NCBI GenBank assembly: GCA_040387375.1
Contig: JAZKDW010000051.1
Location: 9,182-73,181, forward strand
Source of the DNA: JAZKDW01 sp040387375
Lineage (GTDB): Bacteria; Pseudomonadota; Gammaproteobacteria; Burkholderiales; Burkholderiaceae_D
DNA: 64,000 nt
Reading direction: 5' to 3'
Shown here: positions 27,609-36,812 of the stretch, one piece after another
Layout of the letters: every line of letters begins with the position of its first letter
How positions within the stretch are numbered: the stretch's first letter is position 1
The notes under the pieces: generated by a model
Told to the model about the DNA's origin: nothing
The model's database searches: none
The model's input: the letters and a program-made list of their open reading frames with translations, nothing else
Position numbers and translations under genes: made by a program

Positions 27609-29444
27609 ATGTCAAATACAAAACGCGCCATCCGCAACATCGCCATTATTGCCCACGTTGATCACGGCAAGACCACCCTCGTCGACAAGTTGTTGCGTCA
27701 GTCCGGTACCTTCCGCGACAACCAGCAAATTGAAGCCCGCGTGATGGATTCCAATGATCTCGAAAAAGAGCGTGGCATCACGATTCTGTCGAAGAACTGC
27801 GCGGTCGAGTATCAAGGCACGCACATCAACATCGTCGACACCCCGGGACATGCCGATTTCGGCGGCGAGGTCGAGCGTGTGCTGTCGATGGTTGACAGTG
27901 TGTTGCTGCTGGTCGATGCGCAGGAAGGCCCGATGCCGCAGACGCGTTTTGTCACGCGCAAGGCGTTGGCGCTCGGCTTGAAGCCGATTGTCGTGATCAA
28001 TAAAATCGACCGTCCGGGCGCGCGTCCCGACTGGGCGATCAATGCCACGTTTGAACTGTTCGACAAGCTCGGCGCGACTGAAGAGCAACTCGATTTCCCT
28101 GTCGTGTTTGCCTCGGCGCTGAACGGTTATGCCAGCCTTGATTCCACCGTGCGCGAAGGCGACATGAAGCCGCTGTTCGAAGCCATCCTGGAACACGTTC
28201 CAGCGCGTGACGACGACCAGGACGGTCCATTGCAATTGCAGATTTCTTCCCTTGATTATTCGTCCTACGTCGGCAAGATCGGCATCGGCCGCATCACCCG
28301 TGGCCGCGTCAGGGCATTGCAAGACGTCATCATCATGGACGGCCCGACTGGCACGCCGATCAAGGCGCGCATCAACCAGGTGCTGAATTTCAAAGGCCTC
28401 GAGCGTGTACTGGTCGACGAAGCAGTTGCCGGCGATATCGTGCTGATCAACGGCATCGACGAGATCGGTATCGGCACCACGGTCTGCGCACCGGATGCAC
28501 CGGATGCGCTGCCAATGCTGACAGTGGATGAGCCTACGCTGACCATGAATTTCATGGTCAATAATTCGCCTCTGGCAGGCCGCGAAGGCAAGTTCGTCAC
28601 CAGCCGCCAGTTACGCGAGCGTCTCGATCGCGAATTGAAAGCCAACGTTGCGCTGCGCGTCGCGCCAACGGATGACGATACGATTTTTGAAGTCTCCGGC
28701 CGAGGTGAATTGCACCTGACCATCCTGATTGAAAACATGCGCCGCGAAGGATTCGAGCTGGCTGTATCGCGTCCGCGCGTCGTGTTCAAGATGGTTGACG
28801 GTGTACGTCACGAGCCGTATGAATTGCTGTCGGTTGACGTCGAAGAAGTGAACCAGGGCGGCGTGATGGAAGAGCTTGGACGCCGTCGCGGCGACTTGCA
28901 AAACATGGAATCCGACTCCAAGGGTCGTGTACGTCTCGAATACCGTATTCCGGCACGTGGCCTGATCGGCTTCCAGGGCGAGTTCATGACACTGACCCGC
29001 GGCACAGGTTTGATGAGCCACATTTTTGATGAGTATGCTCCCGTCGACACCTCCAAGGGCGAGATGGCAAGCCGTCGCAATGGCGTGCTGATTTCGCAGG
29101 ATGACGGCGCCGCGGTTGCGTACGCAATCTGGAAGCTGCAGGATCGCGGCCGCATGTTCGTGGTCCACAACGATCCGGTGTACGAAGGCATGATCATCGG
29201 CATCCATTCGCGCGACAACGATCTTGTGGTCAATCCGATCAAGGGCAAACAACTGACCAACGTGCGTTCCTCCGGCACCGATGAAGCGGTGCGCCTGGTG
29301 CCGCCGATCCAGATGTCGCTCGAATACGCGGTCGAATTCATCGACGATGATGAACTGGTCGAAATCACGCCAAAGAGCATTCGTCTGCGCAAGCGTTATC
29401 TGAAGGAACACGAGCGCAAGAAGGCCGGGCGCGAAGCAGCGTAA
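27609..29444 (+). CDS. typA: Ribosome-associated GTPase TypA/BipA
   Basis: TypA is a translational GTPase involved in 50S assembly and stress and cold adaptation. The 611-residue protein has all G motifs: AHVDHGKTTL (about 16), RGITI switch, DTPGHADFGGEVERV, NKIDRPGAR and SALNG. EF-G-like domains III and V and the TypA-specific C-terminal domain follow. The start is ATG 27609. It lies 107 nt after truB with its own promoter candidate. Confidence 0.96.
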   Translation: MSNTKRAIRNIAIIAHVDHGKTTLVDKLLRQSGTFRDNQQIEARVMDSNDLEKERGITILSKNCAVEYQGTHINIVDTPGHADFGGEVERVLSMVDSVLLLVDAQEGPMPQTRFVTRKALALGLKPIVVINKIDRPGARPDWAINATFELFDKLGATEEQLDFPVVFASALNGYASLDSTVREGDMKPLFEAILEHVPARDDDQDGPLQLQISSLDYSSYVGKIGIGRITRGRVRALQDVIIMDGPTGTPIKARINQVLNFKGLERVLVDEAVAGDIVLINGIDEIGIGTTVCAPDAPDALPMLTVDEPTLTMNFMVNNSPLAGREGKFVTSRQLRERLDRELKANVALRVAPTDDDTIFEVSGRGELHLTILIENMRREGFELAVSRPRVVFKMVDGVRHEPYELLSVDVEEVNQGGVMEELGRRRGDLQNMESDSKGRVRLEYRIPARGLIGFQGEFMTLTRGTGLMSHIFDEYAPVDTSKGEMASRRNGVLISQDDGAAVAYAIWKLQDRGRMFVVHNDPVYEGMIIGIHSRDNDLVVNPIKGKQLTNVRSSGTDEAVRLVPPIQMSLEYAVEFIDDDELVEITPKSIRLRKRYLKEHERKKAGREAA

Positions 29445-29482
29445 TCGTTGTTGCCTCAGCCGTTGATGCATCGGCGGTCAGG

Positions 29483-29540
29483 AAACCCGTTACTCTCGTA
29501 TGGCCTGCTTCAGGCCATCCAGGAGCAGCGGGTTTTTTTA
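29483..29540 (+). terminator. Terminator after typA
   Basis: AAACCCG at 29483-29489 pairs with CGGGTTT at 29529-29535, followed by a T-run. A nested TGGCCTG-CTT-CAGGCCA hairpin occupies the middle. It closes the typA unit 38 nt after its stop. Confidence 0.85.
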
Positions 29541-29563
29541 TTTTCCTCTTTTGACAATTCCTG

Positions 29564-30454
29564 ATGCCCGACCGACAAACCCATCGCCGTGCCGTCCTGC
29601 TGATGATTTGCGCCGCAAGCATGTGGAGCATCGCCGGTGTCATCACCCGCCATCTGGATGCTGCGCGAGGATTCGAAGTGACTTTCTGGCGCAGCATTTT
29701 TGCCGCCTTGTTTGTCGCCGGCGCCTTGCTCTGGCAGAAAAGAGAAAAGGCTGTTCACACCGTCCGCGCAGCCGGCTGGCTGGGGCTGCTGTCGGGAGCG
29801 ATGTGGAGCATCATGTTCAGTTGCTTCATGATTGCGCTGACCATGACGACCGTCGCCAACACGCTGATCGTGATGAGTATTTCGCCGCTGCTGACTGCCT
29901 TCTTTGCCTGGGCATTCCTGCGGCAGAAAATTCCCTCGCGCACCTGGCTGGCAATCGCCGCCGCAGGCGCAGGCATCGTGTGGATGTTTGCCAGCGGCAT
30001 GGCGCAACTCGAAGGTGCACATCTGGCCGGGATGGCGATCGCGCTGGGCGTGCCAGTCGCGGCCTCGGTCAATGTGATCGTTCTCAAAAAGGCAGGGCAC
30101 GGGGTCGACCTGATCCCGGCGGTATTGCTGGGCGGGGTGATCTCCGCATTGGTGATGCTGCCGCTGGCATGGCCGCTACAGGCATCGGCGCACGACATCC
30201 TGCTGCTGGCGGTCCTCGGGTTCTTTCAGCTTGGCCTGCCGTGCATGCTCATGGTCATTGCAGCCAAGTCATTGGCAGCGCCGGAGATTTCGCTGCTGGC
30301 CTTGCTTGAGGTGTTGCTCGGACCTTTATGGGCATGGCTGGGCGCCGGCGAGGTGCCGGCACAAGCCACGCTGGTGGGCGGCGCTGTCGTGCTGGCGGCG
30401 CTGATATTCAATGAGCTGGCCGCGTTGCGGCCAGCCCGTCTGAGCGCCCGATAG
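29564..30454 (+). CDS. DMT-superfamily (EamA) transporter
   Basis: The 296-residue protein has ten hydrophobic segments arranged as two EamA repeats (ICAASMWSIAGVITRHL in the first half, GVPVAASVNVIVLKK in the second). EamA proteins usually export amino acids or other small metabolites. The substrate cannot be told from sequence. ATG 29564 follows the typA terminator directly. A longer frame over the same DNA (29500-30309) is a shadow because the hydrophobic pattern belongs to this frame. Confidence 0.85.
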   Translation: MPDRQTHRRAVLLMICAASMWSIAGVITRHLDAARGFEVTFWRSIFAALFVAGALLWQKREKAVHTVRAAGWLGLLSGAMWSIMFSCFMIALTMTTVANTLIVMSISPLLTAFFAWAFLRQKIPSRTWLAIAAAGAGIVWMFASGMAQLEGAHLAGMAIALGVPVAASVNVIVLKKAGHGVDLIPAVLLGGVISALVMLPLAWPLQASAHDILLLAVLGFFQLGLPCMLMVIAAKSLAAPEISLLALLEVLLGPLWAWLGAGEVPAQATLVGGAVVLAALIFNELAALRPARLSAR

Positions 30455-30462
30455 GCCTGGCA

Positions 30463-31815
30463 TCAAGCCACTTCCGGTTCCGTGGCCGGCACCGATTTCT
30501 GCGTTTTGAGCACCGCCGCGATCGAGCCGAACAGCTGGTCGATCTGTGCCTTGTCGATGATCAGCGGCGGCGACAGGGCAATGATATCGCCGGTGGTGCG
30601 GATCAATACTCCCTGCTCCCAGAAACACTTCAGGAAGACATCGAACGCGCGCGCTGACGGTTTGCCCGGCACGCTTTCGAGTTCAATGCCGCATACCAGT
30701 CCGAGATTGCGCACATCCTTCACATACGGCAGCCCCTTGAGGCTGTGCGCCGCATCTTCAAAGTACGGTGCGCTGGCGGCGGCACGCTCGAACAATTGCT
30801 CTTCCTTGTAAACCTCCATGGTCGCCAGCATGGCGGCCGAAGCAAGCGGATGCCCGGTGTAGGTATAACCGTGGAAAAATTCGATCGTGTTGTCGGGCGC
30901 GGCATCGATGAACGTGTCATGAATATCCTGGCGCACGATCACCGCACCCATCGGCACCGCGGCGTTGGTCAGGCCCTTGGCGCAGACGATCATGTCCGGC
31001 ACCACCCCAAAAAAATCCGCCGCGAATGGCGCGCCCAGGCGGCCGAAACCGGTGATCACTTCATCGAAAATCAGCAGGATGCCGTATTTGTCGCAGATCG
31101 CGCGCAGTTTCTGCAGGTAGCCTTTGGGCGGCAGGATGACGCCGGTCGAGCCCTGGATCGGTTCGACAATGAGGGCGGCGACCGTTGCCGGGTCGTGCAA
31201 GGCAAGCAGGCGCTGTTCCAGTTCGTCGGCCAGTTCCGCCCCGTGCTCGGGCAAACCGCGCGAGAATGCGTTCATGGCGATATTGAGCGGGTGGCGCAGA
31301 TGGTCCACGCCAGCCAGCGTCGGCCCGAAATGCTTGCGATTGCCGGCGATGCCGCCGACCGCGATGCCACCGAAGCCGACCCCGTGATAACCGCGCTCGC
31401 GGCCGATCAGGCGCGTTCTGAAGGCGTCGCCGCGCATGCGGTGATAGGCGAGGGCGATCTTCAGCGCCGAGTCGACCGCTTCCGAGCCGTCATTGCAGAA
31501 AAATACGCGGTTCAAGCCTTCCGGTGCGATGGCGGCGAGCGCGCTGGCCGCTTCAAATGCTTTCGGATGCCCCATCTGGAATACCGGCGCGAAATCCATT
31601 GTTGCCGCCTGCTGCTGGATCGCAGCGACGATTTTCGGATGGCCATGGCCGGCGTTGACGCACCACAAGCCCGCAGTGCCGTCCAGGATCTGGCGGCCGT
31701 CGTCGGTGGTGTAGTACATGCCGGATGCGGATACCAGCATCCGCGGTTTTGACTTGAATTGCCGGTTGGCCGTAAACGGCATCCAGAAATGCTCGGTATT
31801 GAGAGTATTCGCCAT
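30463..31815 (-). CDS. Omega-amino acid--pyruvate aminotransferase (class III)
   Basis: The 450-residue PLP enzyme probably moves the amino group of beta-alanine or another omega-amino acid to pyruvate. Markers are FWMPFTANRQFKSKPRML, GLWCVNAGHGHPKIV, FFCNDGSEAVDSALKIA, the PLP-phosphate region and the Schiff-base lysine in VCAKGLTNAAVPMGAV, plus HGYTYTGHPLA. The start is ATG 31815. It is convergent with the EamA gene (8 nt apart), which hints at a shared amine/amino-acid role, but this is weak. Confidence 0.88.
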   Translation of the reverse strand: MANTLNTEHFWMPFTANRQFKSKPRMLVSASGMYYTTDDGRQILDGTAGLWCVNAGHGHPKIVAAIQQQAATMDFAPVFQMGHPKAFEAASALAAIAPEGLNRVFFCNDGSEAVDSALKIALAYHRMRGDAFRTRLIGRERGYHGVGFGGIAVGGIAGNRKHFGPTLAGVDHLRHPLNIAMNAFSRGLPEHGAELADELEQRLLALHDPATVAALIVEPIQGSTGVILPPKGYLQKLRAICDKYGILLIFDEVITGFGRLGAPFAADFFGVVPDMIVCAKGLTNAAVPMGAVIVRQDIHDTFIDAAPDNTIEFFHGYTYTGHPLASAAMLATMEVYKEEQLFERAAASAPYFEDAAHSLKGLPYVKDVRNLGLVCGIELESVPGKPSARAFDVFLKCFWEQGVLIRTTGDIIALSPPLIIDKAQIDQLFGSIAAVLKTQKSVPATEPEVA

Positions 31816-32154
31816 GTTGCTTCTGCCCTTTCTAAAGAAAATATTGCTAACCGCAATGGTAGTACGTTTGCCCGGATCGAGATCATTCCACTGTAAGGCA
31901 ATTTCGACTGGAAGGTTTGTGCGGTTTTAATGCGGATTGCGGAACTCGCCAGGCACGTCGTGCGAAAGTGCGCGCAACGTATAATTGGTGTCATCGAAGG
32001 CTGCGCCGGGCACGACCCTGAATGTTGATCCAGATATTCCGCAGCCGGATTCATTTAAAACACTGATTGGTTAACACCGCTGGCTGACTACCGAAAAGTG
32101 CCGATCCTCAATGCCAGGCTGATCTTGCCGACGGCAATCTTGTGACAATGTGAC
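31816..32154. other. Divergent intergenic region, aminotransferase/tesB
   Basis: No gene is supported. A TATAAT at 31980-31985 faces tesB but lacks a recognisable -35 at 17 bp. The region must hold both promoters. Confidence 0.35.
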
Positions 32155-33015
32155 ATGCCGGATAATGCACTACTATATAACAGCCAGGAAATTCTCGATC
32201 TCCTGACGCTGGAAAAAATCGATACCGACCGCTATCGGGGGCAGAGCCACTTCATGGGCAGCCCGAACGTATTTGGCGGACAGGTGCTTGGACAGGCGCT
32301 GTATGCGGCCGCCGCGACTGTCCCGGACAAGCAGCCGCATTCGTTGCACGCGATGTTCATTTTGCCGGGCAATCATCGCCTGCCGATCGACTATGCGGTG
32401 GAACGGGTGCGGGATGGCGGGACATTCAGCACCCGTCAAATTTCCGCTTATCAGGAAGGAAGCAAGATATTCGTGATGCTGGCGTCCTTCCAGCGCAGCG
32501 AGGCCGGGCTCACGCACCAGAAGCCGATGCCGCCGAGCGTGGACCCGGAATCGATGCCATGCAGCGTCGCAGCGTGGAGACAGCATTGCATCGCTACCAA
32601 CCAGCCGTTTCATAAAGTGCCGGTCGATCTGCGTCTGAATAGCGACGACAGCCTGATTTGCAGTCCCTCGCGCGAGCCGGAAAAACAGATGTGGATGCGA
32701 TCACCGCTGGCCTTGCCGGATTCGCCGCTGGTTCATCTATGCCTGTTTGCCTATTTATCCGACTATGGGCTGGTCACGACTTCGCTGCAGCCGCACGGTC
32801 TGAGAGTGACCGACCCGCGCATGCAGATTGCCAGCCTCGATCATTCGATCTGGTTCCATCGGCCCTTCCGGATGGATGACTGGCTCCTGTTTGACCTTGA
32901 AACGCCAAATGCATCCGGTGGCCGGGGATTGAACACGGGTCATGTATTCGACCGCAATGGCACGCTGGTGGCAACCGTGGCGCAGGAAGGACTGATTCGC
33001 CTGCGCGCAAATTGA
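32155..33015 (+). CDS. tesB: Acyl-CoA thioesterase II
   Basis: TesB hydrolyses medium- and long-chain acyl-CoA to fatty acid and CoA. The 286-residue double hot-dog protein shows FMGSPNVFGGQVLGQALYAA, HSLHAMFILPG and the C-terminal SLDHSIWFHRPFRMDDWLLF with GRGLNTGHVFDRNGTLVATVAQEGLIR. ATG 32155 follows ATGTGAC without a strong Shine-Dalgarno sequence. A terminator lies 20 nt after the stop. Confidence 0.92.
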   Translation: MPDNALLYNSQEILDLLTLEKIDTDRYRGQSHFMGSPNVFGGQVLGQALYAAAATVPDKQPHSLHAMFILPGNHRLPIDYAVERVRDGGTFSTRQISAYQEGSKIFVMLASFQRSEAGLTHQKPMPPSVDPESMPCSVAAWRQHCIATNQPFHKVPVDLRLNSDDSLICSPSREPEKQMWMRSPLALPDSPLVHLCLFAYLSDYGLVTTSLQPHGLRVTDPRMQIASLDHSIWFHRPFRMDDWLLFDLETPNASGGRGLNTGHVFDRNGTLVATVAQEGLIRLRAN

Positions 33016-33035
33016 TGGCCCATGCGCACGGGTTG

Positions 33036-33070
33036 AAAACCGGCCTGTGCTGACAGACGGCCGGTTTTGT
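33036..33070 (+). terminator. Terminator after tesB
   Basis: AAAACCGGCC (33036-33045) and GGCCGGTTTT (33059-33068) form a perfect 10-bp stem ending in T residues. Confidence 0.85.
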
Positions 33071-33203
33071 TAGGGCAATGGTGGGGGTAAATAGCCACAG
33101 CACGCACGCCGTCCTGCTTTAGCGCTATCATGGCGGCCTCAGTTTCTTTAGCCTGCGACGCCGTCACGTTTTACTTTGCGAGCCCAGGCGGCCGTCTGTT
33201 GAC

Positions 33204-34250
33204 ATGATCGAAAATAACACCACTTCCGCTGAAGGCGACGTAAAGCCCGGTACCCATCCGGGGCGCAGGATTTCCGTTGCGCCGATGATGGACTGGACCG
33301 ACCGCCATTGCCGCGCCTTCCACCGCCAGATCACGCGCCACACCTGGCTTTATACCGAAATGGTCACCACCGGTGCGCTGCTGCATGGCGACGTGCCGCG
33401 TCACCTTGATTTCAGCGATGAAGAACATCCGGTTGCACTGCAACTCGGCGGCAGCGATCCTGCGGACCTGGCGAAAAGCGCGAAGCTCGGGCAGCAATGG
33501 GGTTACGACGAAATCAACCTGAACTGCGGCTGCCCGTCGGAACGTGTGCAGAAAGGCGCGTTTGGCGCCTGCCTGATGGCGGAGCCGCAACTGGTCGCCG
33601 ATTGCGTCAAGGCGATGCGCGACGCGGTGTCGATCGATGTCACGGTCAAACACCGGGTCGGCATCGACCAGACGGAATCCTATGAATTCGTGCGCGATTT
33701 TGTCGGCGCTGTCGCCGGCGCCGGCTGCAGCACCTTCATCGTGCACGCCCGGAATGCAATCCTGAAAGGCTTGAGCCCGAAAGAAAACCGCGAAATACCG
33801 CCGCTGAAATATGACTTCGCGTATCGTCTAAAACGCGATTTCCCGCAACTGGAAATCATCATCAACGGCGGCATCAAGACGCTCGCCGACATCGATGTCC
33901 ATCTGCCGCATGTCGATGGCGTCATGCTTGGGCGCGAGGCCTATCACAACCCCTACCTGATGGCGGCGTTCGATGGCCGTTATTACGGCGATGAGTCCGC
34001 GCCAAAATCACGCGGCGAGATACTCGAGGCCATGTTGCCTTATATCCGCGCGCAACTGCAGCAATTCGGCGACGGCGCCGGGGGCGGCTTGAAGCTGAAC
34101 AGCATCACACGCCACATGCTGGGTTTGATGGCTGGCATGCCCGGCGCACGCCGCTTCCGGCAAACCCTGTCCGACTCGAAAAAACTTGCGGCGGGCGATC
34201 CCCTATTGCTGCGGGAAGCATTCGTGGGTATGTCGCCGATCGCCGCCTGA
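33204..34250 (+). CDS. dusA: tRNA-dihydrouridine(20/20a) synthase DusA
   Basis: DusA is a flavin enzyme that reduces U20/U20a in the tRNA D-loop. The 348-residue protein has ISVAPMMDWTDRHCRAFHR, the catalytic-cysteine segment EINLNCGCPSERVQKGAFGACLM, and the FMN-phosphate parts INGGIKTLADI and GVMLGREAYHNPYL. The N-terminal 20 residues before RRISVAPM are extra. ATG 33204 has no strong ribosome-binding site; a start closer to the conserved part is possible. Confidence 0.93.
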   Translation: MIENNTTSAEGDVKPGTHPGRRISVAPMMDWTDRHCRAFHRQITRHTWLYTEMVTTGALLHGDVPRHLDFSDEEHPVALQLGGSDPADLAKSAKLGQQWGYDEINLNCGCPSERVQKGAFGACLMAEPQLVADCVKAMRDAVSIDVTVKHRVGIDQTESYEFVRDFVGAVAGAGCSTFIVHARNAILKGLSPKENREIPPLKYDFAYRLKRDFPQLEIIINGGIKTLADIDVHLPHVDGVMLGREAYHNPYLMAAFDGRYYGDESAPKSRGEILEAMLPYIRAQLQQFGDGAGGGLKLNSITRHMLGLMAGMPGARRFRQTLSDSKKLAAGDPLLLREAFVGMSPIAA

Positions 34251-34287
34251 ACGGGAACATTCTTTAAGCAATCCTGTCTAAAAATCA

Positions 34288-34334
34288 AATCTGTTTGCAG
34301 ACAATCTGTTTGCAGGCAGTGTGTTGCCTGCAAA
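34288..34334. repeat. Direct repeat and dyad upstream of ORF 34355
   Basis: AATCTGTTTGCAG occurs twice (34288-34300, 34303-34315) with a 15-nt period. The second copy overlaps a perfect dyad: TTTGCAGGCA (34309-34318), 6-nt spacer, TGCCTGCAAA (34325-34334). It lies directly before the Shine-Dalgarno sequence of the small gene at 34355 and may be an operator or a hairpin in the leader. Confidence 0.5.
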
Positions 34335-34354
34335 TGGTCTGATCAGGAGGTCAT

Positions 34355-34555
34355 ATGCCACCTTTAAAAAAAGGAAAGAGCGACGAAACCGTCAGCAGCA
34401 ATATCAAGCAGCTCGTGCATGAATGGGAGCACGAAGGCGCCATCGGAAAGAGCCATCCGCCGACAAAAAAGAAAGCCGTCAAACAGGCGGTTGCGATTTC
34501 GTTGAAGAAGGCAGGAAAGAGCAGGACACAGCAAAAGGCCGGCAAGGAAGGATAA
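34355..34555 (+). CDS. Small basic protein, DUF6496-like
   Basis: The 66-residue Lys-rich protein resembles small DUF6496-type proteins, judged from the pattern 'V..L.HE...G....KPP.KKKAVKQAVAI.L.KAGKS'. Its function is unknown. ATG 34355 has an ideal AGGAGG Shine-Dalgarno sequence 5 nt upstream, which supports real and strong translation. It is followed after 40 nt by a stress-type SDR gene in the same direction. Confidence 0.7.
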   Translation: MPPLKKGKSDETVSSNIKQLVHEWEHEGAIGKSHPPTKKKAVKQAVAISLKKAGKSRTQQKAGKEG

Positions 34556-34570
34556 CCGTCACGCCGCCTG

Positions 34571-34583
34571 CAATTTTTACCGG
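34571..34583. promoter_or_regulatory. TTTTTAC element before the SDR gene
   Basis: CAATTTTTACCGG resembles the recurring dyad found upstream of the sigma-54 promoters further right. It is only 13 nt from the start codon and no -24/-12 site follows, so it may be a chance match or may act on another promoter. Confidence 0.25.
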
Positions 34584-34595
34584 AGCCTGATAAAA

Positions 34596-35465
34596 ATGCC
34601 CAGTAAACAACAAGAGAAGCCGGCATTCCCGCCGCAACATCAGGACCGTCAGCCAGGCATCGAAGCTGACATGCAACCCCGTCCGCAATCGTTCGCCCAG
34701 CATTATCGCGCCTGCGGAAAGTTGCAGGACAAGGTCGCGCTGATTACCGGCGGCGACAGCGGCATCGGGCGCGCGACGTCGATCGCCTTCGCCAAGGAAG
34801 GCGCAAATGTGGTGATTGTCTATTTTGACGAGCATGAAGATGCCGCCGAAACAAAACAAGCCGTAGAACAGGCGGGCCGGCAATGCATCACGCTCGCAGG
34901 TGATGTCGGCGATCCGGAGTTCTGCCGCAAGATGATCGATGCGGCCATCACGGCGTTTGGCAAGCTCGATATCCTGGTCAATAACGCAGCCGAGCAACAT
35001 CCGCAGGAAAGCATCGAGGATATCAGCGCGGAGCAACTGGAGCGCACCTTCCGCACCAATGTATTTGCGATGTTCCATGCCGTAAAAGCGGCATTGCCGC
35101 ATCTGCAGCCGGGTGCGCGCATCATCAACACTACCTCGGTAACCAGCTACCGCGGCAGTGCCCACCTGGTCGATTATTCCGCCACCAAGGGCGCCATCGT
35201 CGCCTTCACCCGATCCTTGTCCCAGCAACTGGCCGAACGCGATATTCATGTCAATGCAGTAGCGCCGGGTCCGATCTGGACACCATTGATACCATCGACT
35301 TTCGCCGCTGATAAAGTGGCGTCGTTCGGCACCGACGTGCCGCTGGGGCGGGCGGGGCAGCCTGACGAAGTCGCGCCTTGTTTTGTCTTTCTGGCCAGCG
35401 ATGATTCTTCCTACATGACCGGGCAGGTAATGCATCCGAACGGCGGGGAAATCATCAATGGCTGA
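34596..35465 (+). CDS. SDR-family oxidoreductase (YghA/YhxC-like)
   Basis: The 289-residue classical short-chain dehydrogenase has an N-terminal extension (about 45 residues, typical of the YhxC/YghA/general-stress group). The cofactor motif is TGGDSGIGRA (about 51), followed by NNAAEQHP, catalytic Ser in TTSVTSY and YSATKGA (Tyr-x3-Lys). PGPIWTPLIP follows. The substrate is unknown; homologues act on sugars or alcohols and are often stress-induced. A CAATTTTTACCGG dyad-like element overlaps its leader. Confidence 0.85.
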   Translation: MPSKQQEKPAFPPQHQDRQPGIEADMQPRPQSFAQHYRACGKLQDKVALITGGDSGIGRATSIAFAKEGANVVIVYFDEHEDAAETKQAVEQAGRQCITLAGDVGDPEFCRKMIDAAITAFGKLDILVNNAAEQHPQESIEDISAEQLERTFRTNVFAMFHAVKAALPHLQPGARIINTTSVTSYRGSAHLVDYSATKGAIVAFTRSLSQQLAERDIHVNAVAPGPIWTPLIPSTFAADKVASFGTDVPLGRAGQPDEVAPCFVFLASDDSSYMTGQVMHPNGGEIING

Positions 35466-35501
35466 GATCAGCGGCCAGGAAGCGGCGAAAGCACTCGCGC
35501 T

Positions 35502-36488
35502 CTAATACTCCTTGAGCCGGTTATACAAGGTCTTCAGGCTGATGCCCAGCGCTTCCGCCGTGAGCCGCTTGTTGCCGCTATAGTGCTTCAAGGTTGCCAG
35601 GATAATTTCCCGCTGCGCATCCGCCAGCGGCGTGCCTACGGAAAAATTCAGATAACCCTCATGCATGGTCGGTTTGCGCGCCGGCATGTCCGATAGCTGA
35701 TCTTCAATCACGACCGATTCGGCGGACAGGATGAACGCGCGTTGCACCACATTCTTCAGTTCCCTGACATTGCCCGGCCAGGTATAGCTGCGGATCATTT
35801 CCAGCGAATTGCGCGAAAAGGATTTGTGCGTATTGTCCTTGGCGTTCAAGACTTGCAGAAAATGCTGCGCGAGCAATTCCACGTCGCCGTTACGCTCCCG
35901 CAAAGGCGGCACACGGACCGGAAAAACGGCAAGCCTGTACATCAGGTCTTCGCGCAGATTGCCTTGCCGGACCGCGCTCTCAAGATCGCGGTTGGTGGCC
36001 GCGACCAGGCGCACATCAACCTTCACTTCGTCGCTGCCGCCCACGCGCAGGAAGGTCCCTGACTCCAGCACGCGCAGCAGCTTGACTTGCATGTCGGTTG
36101 GCATCTCGGTTATTTCATCAAGAAAAAGCGTGCCGCGGGAAGCGTACTCGAAGTAGCCGACATGCTGGCGCGCCGCGCCCGTGAAGCTGCCTTTTTCATG
36201 GCCGAACAATGCCGCTTCGATCAAATGCGCGGGGATTGCACCACAATTGACGGCAATGAAAATTTCATTGCAGCGATGACTCATCTGATGAATCGTCTGT
36301 GCAATCAGTTCCTTGCCGGTGCCGCTTTCACCGGCGAGCAATACCGTCGCATCGGTGACCGCCACCTTGTCGAGTTGCTGGTAAAGCCTTTCCATTGCGG
36401 GCGACGAGCCGTATAGCATGCCGAAACGCTTCAGGGTTTTTTCGATTGCCATTCCGGTCAATTCTTCCGCAAGTGACTGCAAGCCCAC
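35502..36488 (-). CDS. Sigma-54 activator without receiver domain
   Basis: The 328-residue bacterial enhancer-binding protein has an AAA+ domain with Walker A GESGTGKE (53-60), the sigma-54 contact loop GSFTGA (100-105), Walker B LFLDE (121-125) and the WPGNVREL arginine-finger region. A C-terminal Fis-type helix-turn-helix ends LGISLKTLYNRLKEY. There is no receiver or sensor domain, only about 25 residues before the AAA+ part. It is therefore either constitutively competent or controlled by a partner. GTG 36488 and ATG 36452 (MAIEKT) are possible starts. Its recognition helix is almost identical to that of the activator at 38049. Confidence 0.9.
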   Translation of the reverse strand: MGLQSLAEELTGMAIEKTLKRFGMLYGSSPAMERLYQQLDKVAVTDATVLLAGESGTGKELIAQTIHQMSHRCNEIFIAVNCGAIPAHLIEAALFGHEKGSFTGAARQHVGYFEYASRGTLFLDEITEMPTDMQVKLLRVLESGTFLRVGGSDEVKVDVRLVAATNRDLESAVRQGNLREDLMYRLAVFPVRVPPLRERNGDVELLAQHFLQVLNAKDNTHKSFSRNSLEMIRSYTWPGNVRELKNVVQRAFILSAESVVIEDQLSDMPARKPTMHEGYLNFSVGTPLADAQREIILATLKHYSGNKRLTAEALGISLKTLYNRLKEY

Positions 36489-36504
36489 ACCAACCGATCA
36501 CATG

Positions 36505-36563
36505 GTAAAAATGATCGGCACGCTGATATTTTTACACTAATACCGCAAGTTCGAATTGCGGTA
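36505..36563. promoter_or_regulatory. Dyads upstream of the receiverless activator gene
   Basis: Two dyads lie 17-75 bp before the activator gene. The first has arms GTAAAAAT and ATTTTTAC, and the second has arms TACCGCAA and TTGCGGTA. Their TTTTTAC core matches the elements before the sigma-54 promoters in this region, which would fit autoregulation. Confidence 0.4.
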
Positions 36564-36713
36564 ATTCAATCGATGGTGGAACAGAATCCGGTTCCATGTC
36601 GCGCCGGCCGCCTGATGCGCCAACAAAAAATTCGCAATGTTATTGCGCGCTCGCGCCGTAACGATCCACTTGATGCCGGTTCAAATTTATCCTTGTGTAA
36701 CCCTTACTTTTTA

Positions 36714-36730
36714 ACGGTAGTTTTTACCGT
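36714..36730. promoter_or_regulatory. Candidate activator site (UAS) of the lipoprotein promoter
   Basis: ACGGTAGTTTTTACCGT is a dyad with arms ACGGTA/TACCGT. It lies about 75-85 bp upstream of the -24 element at 36799, a normal distance for a sigma-54 enhancer site. The core GTAGTTTTTAC recurs at 41507-41517. Confidence 0.55.
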
Positions 36731-36796
36731 GGAAAAACAGGGCAGATAAAAATCGCCAGAAAACAGCAGTATAGGCACCCGGCGAGAACAAGGGCC

Positions 36797-36812
36797 TTGG
36801 CATGGAAAGTGC
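36797..36812 (+). promoter_or_regulatory. Sigma-54 promoter of the lipoprotein gene 36931
   Basis: TTGGCATGGAAAGTGC has GG at 36799-36800 and GC at 36811-36812, the required 12-bp offset, plus the TTGGCA context. It is nearly the same as the promoter at 47282. The transcript would start near 36824. Confidence 0.65.

Noticed and set aside
29500..30309. 269-codon plus-strand frame overlapping the EamA gene
   Set aside because: It is Arg/His-rich without membrane segments. The frame starting at 29564 gives a clean ten-helix transporter.
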